Of a DNA stretch of 64,000 nucleotides, positions 53,646 through 63,452 are shown piece after piece (position 1 is the first letter of the stretch; every line of letters begins with the position of its first letter). The stretch comes from Komagataeibacter melomenusus (GTDB taxonomy: Bacteria; Pseudomonadota; Alphaproteobacteria; Acetobacterales; Acetobacteraceae), in the NCBI RefSeq assembly GCF_013155395.1, contig NZ_JABJWC010000010.1:1-64000 (forward strand). The letters run 5' to 3'. Made by a program: the position numbers and the translations under genes. The notes under the pieces are model-generated. The model saw only the letters and a program-made list of their open reading frames with translations. It was not told the origin of the DNA and did no database searches.

Positions 53646-54643
53646 TGCGTGGTGAATTTCTGGGTGTTCAAAGCCTGCTGGTGATCGAGGTCCTTGAACC
53701 TTTGTTCGAGTTCATTGAAGAAAACGAAATCGAGGTCGAAGACTTGTGGCTGGATATCCTGCAGTCGGCGTTACCAAGGCCGATGCCGCCGGTCGCCCCG
53801 ACATACCAATCTTACAACAACGACGGTGAGCTGCACCTGCTGGAGGACCTTGAGGCGCGGGCAACCTACGAAGCGGCTCTTGAACGACATCAAGCCACGC
53901 TGGAGACCTACATGGATGCCAGCACAGACGACGGGCTCGCGCGGGATTACATCCGCAACTTTTTCGATGACGCGCCCTCGGAACATGCCATTGTCGAAAT
54001 TCTGGAGAAATCCTTCAAACCCTTCGATGATGCCGGCGGCGATCAGCTGTCAAACGCGTACCTCGTTGCCGTCCAGACTTTCATTGAGAAGTTCAGCTTT
54101 CGCTACGACGTCCGCCGACCGTCCTATAACCGCCGGATGTCGATCTATCCGACTCTCCCGTGCATGTTCACAAAGATGCTGCGGGAGCTGAAGACAGCAA
54201 CAGATCAGGATCCTGATCTGGCCGAGTTGATGGCAGCTTTCGAAGAAACGATCATTGACCTGCGGGATGAACGGTCTCCGACCCGGGTCAAACGCTGCAT
54301 CGCCGCGCAATTCAATCTGCTGGAGGCACTTCTGTCCCAGCATCCGGATGTACTGGCTTTCAATGCGGACATAGCTAGCGGAGCACGCAGGAGGAATGAG
54401 GTAAATACTTTTGGTGCGATGTGCGACACGGCACAGGTGTGGCCGCATGCTGCTGTTTTGAACTCAGCGAAAGAACTCTACCGGTTTGCCTCAGATTATC
54501 CCGGCATTAGGCATGCTGGCCGCCCAAGAAGCCGTAAGTGTGAAATTGATATGCGTGACTTGCTGTCTATGTCCGTCGTCCTCACGGGGCTTTTCCCTTA
54601 CCTAAATTCGACCACTGATCGCGAAAAAATTTATTTGGGTTGA
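53645..54643 (+). CDS. Unknown protein inside the hsd operon, 332 aa
   Basis: Translation is coupled to hsdS (TGATG) and it stands before hsdR. The N-terminal half is acidic and helical (LEPLFEFIEENEIEVEDLWLDIL). A middle block reads YDVRRPSYNRRMSIYPTLPCMFTKMLREL. The C-terminal block has KELYRFASDYPGIRHAGRPRSR followed by a hydrophobic helix (LLSMSVVLTGLFPYL). The YPGIRHAG stretch recalls C-terminal domains of abortive-infection-like proteins; this is a weak impression. It could be an extra defence effector or a modulator of the restriction complex. Confidence 0.8.
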   Translation: MRGEFLGVQSLLVIEVLEPLFEFIEENEIEVEDLWLDILQSALPRPMPPVAPTYQSYNNDGELHLLEDLEARATYEAALERHQATLETYMDASTDDGLARDYIRNFFDDAPSEHAIVEILEKSFKPFDDAGGDQLSNAYLVAVQTFIEKFSFRYDVRRPSYNRRMSIYPTLPCMFTKMLRELKTATDQDPDLAELMAAFEETIIDLRDERSPTRVKRCIAAQFNLLEALLSQHPDVLAFNADIASGARRRNEVNTFGAMCDTAQVWPHAAVLNSAKELYRFASDYPGIRHAGRPRSRKCEIDMRDLLSMSVVLTGLFPYLNSTTDREKIYLG

Positions 54644-54789
54644 GGATTAGATGACCACCAGTTTCACCAGTGTTACCAAAACTATGCAATCCAAAGAGGC
54701 ATACGTCAGTTCGTGACCACAGGAGCCGATTTCTCTCTTGATCAAGCTATTCTGGGTGAAACGGAATTCGATTTTCAGGGGGCTAATAC

Positions 54790-57700
54790 ATGAGCCAGTT
54801 CAGTTTTCTGTCAGCGGACTTTCCAGCCATCTTCAAGACGGCGAGCAAGGCCGAGACCCACGCGCTCTCCGACCCGCGTGGCGCGTGCTTCTGGGCGCGA
54901 CTGACGCTTGAGACGGCGCTGAAATGGCTCTACCGGACCGACCCGGCGCTGCGGAGGGTCTACACCGACACGCTGGCCGCGATGATTGCAGAGCCGAGCC
55001 TGGCGGCACTGACCGGCCCCGCCGTCGTCATCAAGGCCCGTTACATCAAGGACCAGGGCAACCGCGCCGCCCATGACACCGGCAAGCCTCTGAGCGCCTA
55101 TGATGCCAGCGCCTGTGTGCGCGAGCTGTTCCATGTCTGCTACTGGATTGCCCGGACCTACGCAAAGATCAAGCGCCCGGACCCGGCGCTGACTTTCGAC
55201 GCCGGGAAGTTGGAGAAGTCGCTGACAATCACCGCCAGCACCGTGGCGCAGATTCAGAAGATTGAAGTGGACATAAAGGCCGAGCGCAAGCGCGCAGTGG
55301 AGGCCGAGGAAGCCCTTCGTGCCTCTGAAGAGGGGCGCGCCAAGCTGGATGCGGAGCTAGCCGCCGTTCGGGCGGAAATGGCCGCACTGCGCAAGGCTAA
55401 CAGCACGGTGCAGGACGACCATGATTACGGCGAGGCCGAGACCCGCGACAACTTCATCGACCTGCTTCTGAGCGAGGCGGGCTGGCCGCTCGATCAGGAG
55501 CGGGACCGGGAGTTCGCCGTGACGGGCATGCCCACCCAGAGCGGTGACGGTTACGTCGACTACGTGCTCTGGGGTGACGACGGGAAGCCACTGGGTTTGG
55601 TCGAGGCCAAGCGGACGAAAAAAGACAGCCGGACGGGGCAGCAGCAGGCGAAGCTCTACGCTGACTGTCTGGAAAAGCGATACGGTCGCCGCCCGGTAAT
55701 TTTCACCAGTAACGGCTATGAGCACTGGATCTGGGACGACCAGGCCTATCCGCCGCGACGGATCTCGGGGTTTCTGAAGAAGGATGAGTTGCAGCTGCTC
55801 TTGCAGCGTCGCGAGAACGTCCGCCCCTTGGCGAAGGTCGATGTAGACCCGGAGATTGCGGGGCGCCATTACCAGCAGCGCGCCATTCGCCGTGTGGGGG
55901 AGGCCATCGAACGCGACGCTCAACGCAAGGCCCTGCTGGTCATGGCCACGGGCAGCGGCAAGACCCGGACCGTCATCGCCCTGATCGACCAGCTGATGCG
56001 CGCCAACCGGGTGAAGCGCGTGCTCTTCTTGGCCGACCGGATCGCCTTGGTGAAGCAGGCCCACGGGGCGTTCAAGGCGCATCTGCCCTCGACGCCCTCG
56101 GCCAACCTGCTTGAGCGGCACGACACCAAGAAGAACGACCACGCCGGAGCGCGGGTCTGCCTGTCGACCTATCCAACAATGATGGGGCTGATCGAGGAGA
56201 GCAAGGGCGGCGAAAAGCGTTACGGCCCCGGTCATTTCGACCTGATCGTGATCGACGAGGCGCACCGGTCGGTCTACCGCAAATACCGGGCGATCTTCGA
56301 GTATTTCGACAGCCTGCTGGTCGGGCTGACCGCAACACCGCGCGATGAGATCGACAAGGACACCTATTCCCTGTTCGGGCTTGAGAAGGGCGTGCCAACC
56401 GACGCTTACGACCTTGATGATGCCGTGGGCGATGGTTACCTCGTGCGGCCGACCACCATCTCCGTGCCGCTGAAGTTCCAGCGCGACGGCATCGACTACG
56501 ATCAGCTGACCGACGAAGAGAAGGAAGCCTGGGACGCCATCGAGTGGGACGAGGAAGGCACAGAGCGGGACCGCGTCGAAAGTGCCGACCTGAACAAGTG
56601 GCTTTTCAACAAGGACACGGTCGACAAGGTGCTGGAGCACCTGATGCGCAACGGGATCAAGGTCGAGGGGGGCGACCGGCTGGGCAAGACGATCATCTTC
56701 GCCAAGAACAGCAAGCACGCCCGGTTCATCGTCGACCGCTTTAATGAGGCCTATCCGTACTACAAGGGGCAATTCGCCCAGCTGATCGATTACAGCGTCA
56801 GCTACGCCCAGTCGCTGATTGACGACTTCTCCGAAGCGGACAAGGCCCCACACATCGCGGTTTCGGTCGACATGCTGGATACCGGCATCGACGTGCCCGA
56901 GGTCGTGAACCTCGTCTTTTTCAAGATCGTCAGGTCCAAGACCAAGTTCTGGCAGATGGTCGGTCGAGGCACCCGCCTGTGCCCCGATCTGTTCGGCCCG
57001 GGCGAGGACAAGCAGCAGTTCGTCATCTTCGACTACTGCCAGAACCTTGAGTTCTTCCAAGAGAACCCTAACAGGACTGATGGCCCCGCGGCCAAGCCGC
57101 TAGGCGAGCGACTGTTCGGCTCACGCGTCGAACTGATCGAGGCCCTGGCAGACGCTGGCGAGCCGCACGAGGTGCTGATCAAGGACATCAAAAGGCGGCT
57201 CCATGACGAGGTACTTGGCATGCCACTGGACAACTTCATCGTCCGGGCCAAGCGGCGGAGTGTCGAGAAGTTCCGCGACCCGAAGGGCTGGGACAACCTG
57301 ACCCTCGACGACCGGCTGACGCTGATCGGGGAGGTCGCCGGGCTGCCAACGGCCTTCGAGGATGGCAACCTGCCCGCGAAGCAGTTCGACCTGTTGCTTC
57401 TGACCACACAGCTAGAGCTGCTGAAGCAGACCGGAGCCTTCACCCGGCTCCAGATGCGGATCATCAGCTTCGCTTCGGCGCTGGAAGGCATCGACAACGT
57501 GCCTCTCGTGGCGAAGGAAATGGAGCTGATTCTCGACATTCAGACTGACACCTTCTGGGAAAGCATCACACCGGAGATCCTGGAGACCGTGCGTCGACGC
57601 CTTCGCCACCTGGCTGAGCTCATCAAGCCGGTGGAGCGCAAGGTGGTCGTCACCGACTTCGAGGATGACATCGGCGAAGGGACCGAGGTCACCATGCCGG

Positions 57701-58185
57701 AGGTGGGCAGCGGCGTGGACAAGGCGCGCTTCAAGATGAAGGTCCGTCACTTCATCGACAATCATCGTGACCACATCACCCTGATCAAGGTCCGCCGGGG
57801 TGAGCCCCTGACCAAGCAGGATCTCGAAGAGCTGCAGCGCATGCTGATCGAGCAGGAGATCGCGAATGATACCCTCATCGCTGACCTCGACAAGGAAGGG
57901 GGTCTCGGGCGCTTCTTGCGGTCATTGACCGGCTTGGACAAAGCTGCCGCGAAGGAGGCTTTCAGCACATTCGTGGGGCTACACCAGTTGAACGCCGACC
58001 AGACCGAGTTCCTCGACTTGGTTATCAATAGCCTGACGGAGGCCGGGTATGTCGACCCGGCCAGCTTCTACGAGAGTCCGTTCACCGATCTGGACGACAT
58101 GGGCATCGCCGGCATCTTCAACCGAGATCAGGCTAAAGAGATTATTCAAATTGTGAGAACTCTGAACGACGCAGTTGCTGCGTGA
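54790..58185 (+). CDS. hsdR: Type I restriction endonuclease subunit HsdR
   Basis: 1,131-aa ATP-dependent translocase-nuclease. The N-terminus resembles a DUF4145-like helical domain (ARLTLETALKWLYR, NRAAHDTGKPLSAYDA), followed by a coiled coil. The nuclease motif is VDYVLWGDDGKPLGLVEAKRTKK (D...ExK). The motor has ATGSGKTRTVIAL, VIDEAHRS, GLTATP and QMVGRGTRL. No frameshift, so the restriction system is probably active. A 146-bp gap separates it from the unknown gene. Confidence 0.94.
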   Translation: MSQFSFLSADFPAIFKTASKAETHALSDPRGACFWARLTLETALKWLYRTDPALRRVYTDTLAAMIAEPSLAALTGPAVVIKARYIKDQGNRAAHDTGKPLSAYDASACVRELFHVCYWIARTYAKIKRPDPALTFDAGKLEKSLTITASTVAQIQKIEVDIKAERKRAVEAEEALRASEEGRAKLDAELAAVRAEMAALRKANSTVQDDHDYGEAETRDNFIDLLLSEAGWPLDQERDREFAVTGMPTQSGDGYVDYVLWGDDGKPLGLVEAKRTKKDSRTGQQQAKLYADCLEKRYGRRPVIFTSNGYEHWIWDDQAYPPRRISGFLKKDELQLLLQRRENVRPLAKVDVDPEIAGRHYQQRAIRRVGEAIERDAQRKALLVMATGSGKTRTVIALIDQLMRANRVKRVLFLADRIALVKQAHGAFKAHLPSTPSANLLERHDTKKNDHAGARVCLSTYPTMMGLIEESKGGEKRYGPGHFDLIVIDEAHRSVYRKYRAIFEYFDSLLVGLTATPRDEIDKDTYSLFGLEKGVPTDAYDLDDAVGDGYLVRPTTISVPLKFQRDGIDYDQLTDEEKEAWDAIEWDEEGTERDRVESADLNKWLFNKDTVDKVLEHLMRNGIKVEGGDRLGKTIIFAKNSKHARFIVDRFNEAYPYYKGQFAQLIDYSVSYAQSLIDDFSEADKAPHIAVSVDMLDTGIDVPEVVNLVFFKIVRSKTKFWQMVGRGTRLCPDLFGPGEDKQQFVIFDYCQNLEFFQENPNRTDGPAAKPLGERLFGSRVELIEALADAGEPHEVLIKDIKRRLHDEVLGMPLDNFIVRAKRRSVEKFRDPKGWDNLTLDDRLTLIGEVAGLPTAFEDGNLPAKQFDLLLLTTQLELLKQTGAFTRLQMRIISFASALEGIDNVPLVAKEMELILDIQTDTFWESITPEILETVRRRLRHLAELIKPVERKVVVTDFEDDIGEGTEVTMPEVGSGVDKARFKMKVRHFIDNHRDHITLIKVRRGEPLTKQDLEELQRMLIEQEIANDTLIADLDKEGGLGRFLRSLTGLDKAAAKEAFSTFVGLHQLNADQTEFLDLVINSLTEAGYVDPASFYESPFTDLDDMGIAGIFNRDQAKEIIQIVRTLNDAVAA

Positions 58186-58549
58186 TGAACTATTTCTCAT
58201 TGTCGCAAATCAAAAACACATCTCTCATGCCCACCAAAGCAGCTGCCCCTAAATATAAATTCTGGGGCTATTCACACTGTGACACGTCAATGCGGCGCTC
58301 ATAATCACGCACGAACTGGCGTCAGAGGATCATTGTTAGGCAGGTAGCGTTATAGGATGATGATCGCATCATAATGACGAGACGTTTAGTGTCCGCAGGT
58401 GGCATTTTTGGTCTCTCCACCTGCCCTGTCGTGCGTTCAGTCCCCGCAATGTTGCCGCGCAGAAATCTACCCATCAATGTCGGCTTACGGGAACGTCGCT
58501 TACGGACGGAATGTCTGGGATCAAGGCGTAAGCCGACCACCGTCGCGTT
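58186..58549. other. Stretch without a supportable gene
   Basis: Lies between the convergent hsdR and ccdB. Frames are short and have no motif or ribosome site. No strong hairpin noted. Confidence 0.35.
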
Positions 58550-58855
58550 TCAGAAACCTGTGAGAAGCAAATCAAGCGCCTGAGTAATTTCGTCCTGGCA
58601 AAGCGACAATGAAGCAATGATCTTCTTCAGATCATGGTCTGGAACTGCGGCCATAAACTGCGTCATCATGACAAAGGGACAGTCGTCAACCATAAACACC
58701 GGGTTCAGCCTCTTTGCAGGCTTTGGTGCGGTTCCCTGCGGCAGCAGCGGAACAACGACACGGGTACCCAAGGCGTCCAGAAGATCTGCCTGCACATCCA
58801 GAACGAAACGTGCTTCTCCCCGTCCGGCCAGACGATACACATCAAAACGGGCCAC
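58550..58855 (-). CDS. ccdB: CcdB-type toxin
   Basis: 101-aa gyrase poison. It starts with GTG (FDVYRLAG; normal family start MQFxVY), has VVPLLP, KRLNPVF and FVMMTQFMAAVP, and ends LDLLLTGF, close to the family end where the Trp-Gly-Ile tail lies; here that final tripeptide is absent, so gyrase poisoning may differ. Its start follows the ccdA stop immediately. Confidence 0.88.
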   Translation of the reverse strand: MARFDVYRLAGRGEARFVLDVQADLLDALGTRVVVPLLPQGTAPKPAKRLNPVFMVDDCPFVMMTQFMAAVPDHDLKKIIASLSLCQDEITQALDLLLTGF

Positions 58856-59101
58856 TTAGAAGTTCCGATAGTCCGCCAGGGGAAGCCCGTTCTCTTCAAC
58901 ATACTGCCGTGAGGCTTCGAGAGAAGCGCGATTGTCTGCCAGCCATTGCTGAGCACGGATCGACGCGATCGCTGACTTAAGCCCCTGCTCGCAGGCCTGC
59001 GAGATGTTGAGATCTAACGACTTGGCTTCTTCGAGCAGCTGAGCGGGTAGCGTCACATTTGTGGGGCGACGTGATGGAGTGCCGGAATGCACGCGAACCA
59101 T
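58856..59101 (-). CDS. ccdA: CcdA-type antitoxin
   Basis: 81-aa antitoxin. The N-terminus (MVRVHSGTPSRRPTNVTLPAQLLEEAKSLDLNISQACEQGL) is a ribbon-helix-helix DNA-binding domain; the C-terminus (WLADNRASLEASRQYVEENGLPLADYRNF) is the toxin-binding tail of CcdA. With ccdB it forms a maintenance module. 59102-59333 upstream holds the promoter and no gene. Confidence 0.88.
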   Translation of the reverse strand: MVRVHSGTPSRRPTNVTLPAQLLEEAKSLDLNISQACEQGLKSAIASIRAQQWLADNRASLEASRQYVEENGLPLADYRNF

Positions 59102-59333
59102 AGCTTTGCTCCTATATACTAGTGACCAGAATATAGCACATGTTTATGCGCATTTGTATATCCATATTTTTGCGCGAAGGTATGACCGCTTTCGGGATGT
59201 CTCAACGGCTTTATCTTATGACCGACATGAAGGCGACTGCTGCCTATGCACTTTGTTCTTACCCAGAAGACAGGCGGGAAAGCGGGGGGAGCCGCAAGTC
59301 CGTTATCGAAATGCGGGCACTGAGCATGCTGGG

Positions 59334-60257
59334 TCAGTCCTCACAGTTTGCCCCCACATCAAGTAACACCCCTCGGAATGCATCACTGATAATCTGACGC
59401 ATCCAAGGATTATCCGCCATGCGCTGCCAGAGTAACGAGACGGAGTACTGCCCCAGATTGATGGGGACGGCGCAAGCGGTCAGGTCCGAGACGGCGGCAA
59501 GGCTCCTTGCGGCATGAAGGGGCAGCGTGGCAACCGCGCGCGCGCCAGCCAGAAACGGCGGCAATGCGGAGAAATGCGTCAATGCAGATTGCACCCGGCG
59601 TGTACGCCCGATCTTCTTCAATACCAGATCCACAATCCCCTTGCGCCCGGAGAACGATACCAGAATATGCGGCAGCGTCAGATAGTCCTCCAGTGACAGG
59701 GGCAGTGTGATGCCACAGGCGGCCGGATCAAGCAGGCACGCATAACCGGACTGTCCGATCTGCTGCTGCAGTAGGCCGGAGCGCACGGTCGGCTGCGCGA
59801 CCACGGCAAAGTCGATTTCACCTGCCTCGAACAGAGCCTCGACCCTGTGTCGGTTGGCCTGCCTAAAGGTTACTGAAACACGCGGTGCTTCTGCGGCCAG
59901 TCGCCGGGCGATCAAGGGACCGGCCGCAATCTGAAAATCGTCTGACATGCCCAGGGAAAAATGCTGACGACTGGTTGCCGGATCAAAAGCAGTCACCGAC
60001 GAAAAAGCCGAATGGATCAGCGCCGCCCCACTTTGCAGCGGTTCGGCCATCGCAATGGCCCGTTGGGTCGGCTGCATCCCGTCGCGCGTGCGCACGAACA
60101 AGGGGTCATCCGCCGCTTCACGCAGGCGTGCAAGCGTCGCACTGACGGCCGACTGACTCAGTGACAGCCGCCGTGCCGCCTTCGATACGCTACGTTCTTC
60201 CCAAAGCGCCAGGAAGGTGGTGGCCAGATTGAAATCGAGACGAGAAATATCGACCAT
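59334..60257 (-). CDS. LysR-type transcriptional regulator
   Basis: 307-aa LTTR. The N-terminal HTH (LATTFLALWEERSVSKAARRLSLSQSAVSATLARLREAADDPLFVRTRDGMQPTQRA) is followed by a periplasmic-binding-like effector domain. The start MVDISRLDFN at 60257. It diverges from the nitrilase gene with an intergenic space of 116 bp, so it probably regulates the nitrilase and itself. Confidence 0.9.
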   Translation of the reverse strand: MVDISRLDFNLATTFLALWEERSVSKAARRLSLSQSAVSATLARLREAADDPLFVRTRDGMQPTQRAIAMAEPLQSGAALIHSAFSSVTAFDPATSRQHFSLGMSDDFQIAAGPLIARRLAAEAPRVSVTFRQANRHRVEALFEAGEIDFAVVAQPTVRSGLLQQQIGQSGYACLLDPAACGITLPLSLEDYLTLPHILVSFSGRKGIVDLVLKKIGRTRRVQSALTHFSALPPFLAGARAVATLPLHAARSLAAVSDLTACAVPINLGQYSVSLLWQRMADNPWMRQIISDAFRGVLLDVGANCED

Positions 60258-60332
60258 GGTGATTCTGACTATCAAAACATTCAATTTGCCCGATAACGGG
60301 CGAAAGTCCACTCTCCTCGCCACCGCCCTCCG

Positions 60333-60360
60333 CCACAGCCACAGCCACAGCCACAGCCAC
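60333..60360 (+). repeat. Hexanucleotide tandem repeat CCACAG (4.7 units)
   Basis: Four perfect CCACAG units and CCAC between the lysR and nitrilase genes, 13-40 bp upstream of the nitrilase ATG. Copy-number change would alter promoter or leader spacing. Confidence 0.85.
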
Positions 60361-60373
60361 GGGAGATCAGGAC

Positions 60374-61342
60374 ATGAGCCAGCATCGCGTCGCCGTCATC
60401 CAGACGGGAACCAGCCTATTTGACACGCCATGGACCCTGGAGCGCATGGAGGCGCATTGCGAGGCCGCTGCGGCACAGGGTGTCGAACTTGCGGTCTTTC
60501 CCGAAGCCTATGTCGGGGGCTATCCCAAGGGGCTGACTTTCGGGGCGGTTCTGGGAAGCCGCTTTCCCGAAGGGCGTGACGCGTATCTGCGTTACTGGAA
60601 GTCGGCGATCGCCGTACCAGGGCTGGAGACGGCGCGGATAGGTTCCTTTGCGACGAAGATGAAGGCGCATCTCGTCGTCGGTGTCATCGAACGCGATGGC
60701 GCCACGCTTTACTGCACGGCGCTTTTCTTCGGCCCTGACGGTACGCTGCTTGGCAAGCACCGCAAGCTGATGCCAACGGGAACCGAGCGGCTGGTCTGGG
60801 GACAGGGGGACGGCTCCACCATCCCGATATTCGAGACGGGGATCGGCCGTATCGGTGCCGCAATCTGTTGGGAGAATTACATGCCGGACCTGCGCCAGAG
60901 CATGTATGCACGCGGTATCAACCTATGGTGTGCGCCTACGGTGGACGAGCGCGACATCTGGCAGGCCTCGATGCGGCATGTCGCCTATGAAGGACGAACT
61001 TTCGTTCTGAGCGCGTGTCAGTACATGACGCGTGCCGATGCCCCGGAACAGTATGAGTGTCATCAGGGCAACAACCCCGAAACCGTGCTCATCCGTGGTG
61101 GTAGCGTAATCGTCAATCCGCTTGGCGAGATCATCGCTGGCCCGGTCTATGACCGCGAAGCCATCATAACGGCCGATATCGATCTGGATGATGTCATCCG
61201 AGGGAAATACGACCTCGACATTGCGGGACATTACGCCCGTCCCGATGTCTTCAGCCTGCATATCAACGATGCAGCACGGCGTCCTGTGTCCTTTTCGGAG
61301 CCAGTCTCTGCTTTGTCCCTATCCGAGGAAGAGGCCGAATGA
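60374..61342 (+). CDS. Nitrilase / carbon-nitrogen hydrolase
   Basis: 322-aa nitrilase hydrolysing a nitrile to the acid and ammonia. The catalytic triad is visible: Glu in FPEAYVGGYPKG, Lys in KHRKLMPTGTERLVW, Cys in GAAICWENYMPDL. These motifs place it in the true nitrilase branch (aryl or aliphatic). GGAG lies 8 bases before the ATG. It is divergent from a LysR gene, typical for inducible catabolic genes. Confidence 0.93.
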   Translation: MSQHRVAVIQTGTSLFDTPWTLERMEAHCEAAAAQGVELAVFPEAYVGGYPKGLTFGAVLGSRFPEGRDAYLRYWKSAIAVPGLETARIGSFATKMKAHLVVGVIERDGATLYCTALFFGPDGTLLGKHRKLMPTGTERLVWGQGDGSTIPIFETGIGRIGAAICWENYMPDLRQSMYARGINLWCAPTVDERDIWQASMRHVAYEGRTFVLSACQYMTRADAPEQYECHQGNNPETVLIRGGSVIVNPLGEIIAGPVYDREAIITADIDLDDVIRGKYDLDIAGHYARPDVFSLHINDAARRPVSFSEPVSALSLSEEEAE

Positions 61343-61766
61343 ATAAATCCATGCTGGATTGCCCTCATTCAGGCTGGGCAGCCGCCTCAAGACCTGTGCG
61401 TACTGAGGCGGACCGATTTTCTTGCCAGTCAATCCACACTTGCCAATCGGTTGAAATCCCCACGTTGCAGAAATGGGGGAACTGTAATGCAACGTCTGTT
61501 ATCCAGAACTTCAATCTGGGTTCCTCATGTCGCCAATGAGGCGTGTTCCGACGATCCGCCAATCATGCAACAGGGCATACGCATTGAGAACTGTCTCTTC
61601 ACAGACTGACCTTATGCTGTACAGACATCCAGATCCTGTATAAACAGCTGCCCCTATCCTATTTTTATCCGTTTCTATCCCGTTTGTTCCTGCGATAGAA
61701 AATACACTTCCGCACAACGATACCTATTGGCTCTTATTATTAGCGCCAACAGGAAAGGTTAGATCA
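61343..61766. other. Stretch without a supportable gene
   Basis: Includes short low-quality frames only. The end, close to 61740, is A/T-rich and probably holds the alpA promoter. Confidence 0.35.
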
Positions 61767-62051
61767 ATGCACGCCAGAGCCATATCGTCTCCCCGGAAAT
61801 CAATCCGTCGGCACCAACTGCGTGAAATGGTGCCACTGGCCGACAGCACAATTTACGAAATGGAACAACGCGGTGAATTCCCGCGCCGCTTCTGTCTTTC
61901 GCCACGCTGTGTCGTGTGGGACCTGGCCGAAGTGGAAGCATGGTTGGAAGAACGGCGTTCGAAACCAAATATGCCGGCAAGAGGTCCCGACGTAAGGCAG
62001 AGGCGAACGCGCCCGATCAAAGGGCAGGATCCGGCTCGAACAACGGCATAG
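61767..62051 (+). CDS. AlpA-family regulator / excisionase-like protein
   Basis: 94-aa protein with an AlpA-type winged HTH (IRRHQLREMVPLADSTIYEMEQRGEFPRRFCLSPRCVVWDLAEVEAWLEERR). Such proteins beside integrases act as excisionase or activators of excision. Its 3' end overlaps the integrase 3' end by 35 bp on the opposite strand, so the two may interfere transcriptionally. Confidence 0.87.
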   Translation: MHARAISSPRKSIRRHQLREMVPLADSTIYEMEQRGEFPRRFCLSPRCVVWDLAEVEAWLEERRSKPNMPARGPDVRQRRTRPIKGQDPARTTA

Positions 62052-63273
62052 ATGGTGACACCAGGTTGGGCACGTATTTCTTACCTGCGATCCAGGCATC
62101 CACGGTGTTCGACCACTCCTGCATCATATGACGCCGTTGTAGCTCGTATTCTGCTTTATTATAGACGCCCCGCGAAGAACGCCCGTCTTCATGAGCAAGA
62201 CATTTCTCAATCCAGTCGCTATTGAAGCCCAGTTCATTCAGAAGCGTTGATCCCGTGCGACGAAGGTCGTGGACCGTAAAAGCTTCCAACGACAGCCCAT
62301 CCTTTTTGGCCTGATCGACGACCGAATAGGTCACGCGATTGAATGTCGCGCGGGACATCGGCGCGTCTGCATCATAGCGAGACGGTAGTAGGTACCGCGA
62401 ATTTCCTGCACACGTTTTCAATGCGATCAATATGTCCAGCATCTGATGAGAGAGATACACATTATGTGCCTTTGAACGCTTCATGCGTTCTTTAGGAATT
62501 GTCCAGACAGCATTCTCGAAATCAACTTCATCCCAGACAGCGTCCTGCAATTCGCTTTTCCTGACCATGGACAGTAAAAAGAACCGCATTCCCAGGCGGA
62601 TGGTCGGCAACGTCGGTACGTTTTCTATCACCCGGAACAACACCCGAATTTCAGCGGGAGAAAGTGCACGGTCCTTGGGAACGAAGGTCGCGATCGATGA
62701 TGGTCCGACCTCGTCGGCAGGATTGGCAACCTTCTCTCCGTGCAAAATACCAAAGTTGTAGATCTGCTTTACAATATCCCGAACGTGTATCGCCGTCGCC
62801 GGCGCACCGCGATCGACTATCGCTGCACAATGCGTCCTGAGATCATTCGGCGTGATCTCGGTCAGAAGACGATTGCTCCAGACATGAAGCAGTTCCCGTT
62901 CGAAAATTGCGCGACGCATGGCCCGGGTGCTATCGGCCATTGCTGCAGCCTGCAGCCATTTCTCTCCCAGCTTGCCAAAGCTTCTGGCCTCCTTGAGGCG
63001 CCGCTTGTTGCGCTGCTTCTCGATCGCCGGAGAAATTCCTTCCGCGAGAGCGCGTCTCGCATCAATACACTTCTCCCGTGCACGCGCGAGCGATAGTCCC
63101 CCTGGACCGTCTTTCCCCAAACACACGGTCTCGCGCCGTCCATTCAGACGGTAGTCCATTCGAAAGGACACCACGCCTTTTTCCGTGACGAGGACATACA
63201 TCCCGTCACGGTCCGCGACCTTGTATTTTTTTCCTTTTGGTTTCAACGATCTAATTGCAGCATCCGTAAGCAT
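62017..63273 (-). CDS. int: Tyrosine recombinase (P4-type integrase)
   Basis: 418-aa integrase that inserts or excises the element. The N-terminal DUF4102 arm-binding domain is LTDAAIRSLKPKGKKYKVADRDGMYVLVTEKG. The catalytic core shows the Arg (FFLLSMVRKSEL), HDLRRTGSTLLNELGF (His and Arg) and LAHEDGRSSRGVYNKAEY (His and the nucleophilic Tyr). It lies 296 bp from the guaA 3' end, the likely attachment site. Probably intact. Confidence 0.93.
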   Translation of the reverse strand: MLTDAAIRSLKPKGKKYKVADRDGMYVLVTEKGVVSFRMDYRLNGRRETVCLGKDGPGGLSLARAREKCIDARRALAEGISPAIEKQRNKRRLKEARSFGKLGEKWLQAAAMADSTRAMRRAIFERELLHVWSNRLLTEITPNDLRTHCAAIVDRGAPATAIHVRDIVKQIYNFGILHGEKVANPADEVGPSSIATFVPKDRALSPAEIRVLFRVIENVPTLPTIRLGMRFFLLSMVRKSELQDAVWDEVDFENAVWTIPKERMKRSKAHNVYLSHQMLDILIALKTCAGNSRYLLPSRYDADAPMSRATFNRVTYSVVDQAKKDGLSLEAFTVHDLRRTGSTLLNELGFNSDWIEKCLAHEDGRSSRGVYNKAEYELQRRHMMQEWSNTVDAWIAGKKYVPNLVSPSMPLFEPDPAL

Positions 63274-63294
63274 TGCACCGCCTCCGACCCGAAA

Positions 63295-63452
63295 ATACCG
63301 TCAAGGGATTTTGGTGGGCTGTTTCGGCGAAAAAGCATCTGTTTACAAAGACTTATTGTAAAAAAAATACCGTCACAGGCCCATCTGCCCATGACGGTAT
63401 TCACACAATTCCCGACTGGCAAGCCTGACGAGGTCCGTCACGCATACCGTCA
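63295..63452. repeat. Four ATACCGTCA repeats, candidate integrase arm sites
   Basis: Copies at 63295-63303, 63367-63375, 63444-63452 on plus and 63392-63400 on minus, between the integrase promoter and guaA. Spaced short repeats next to an integrase are typical arm-binding sites of an attachment region. No core crossover repeat could be located within the window. Confidence 0.65.

Noticed and set aside
55357-57060. A 567-codon minus-strand frame opposite hsdR
   Set aside because: Shadow of hsdR; composition abnormal and no motif.
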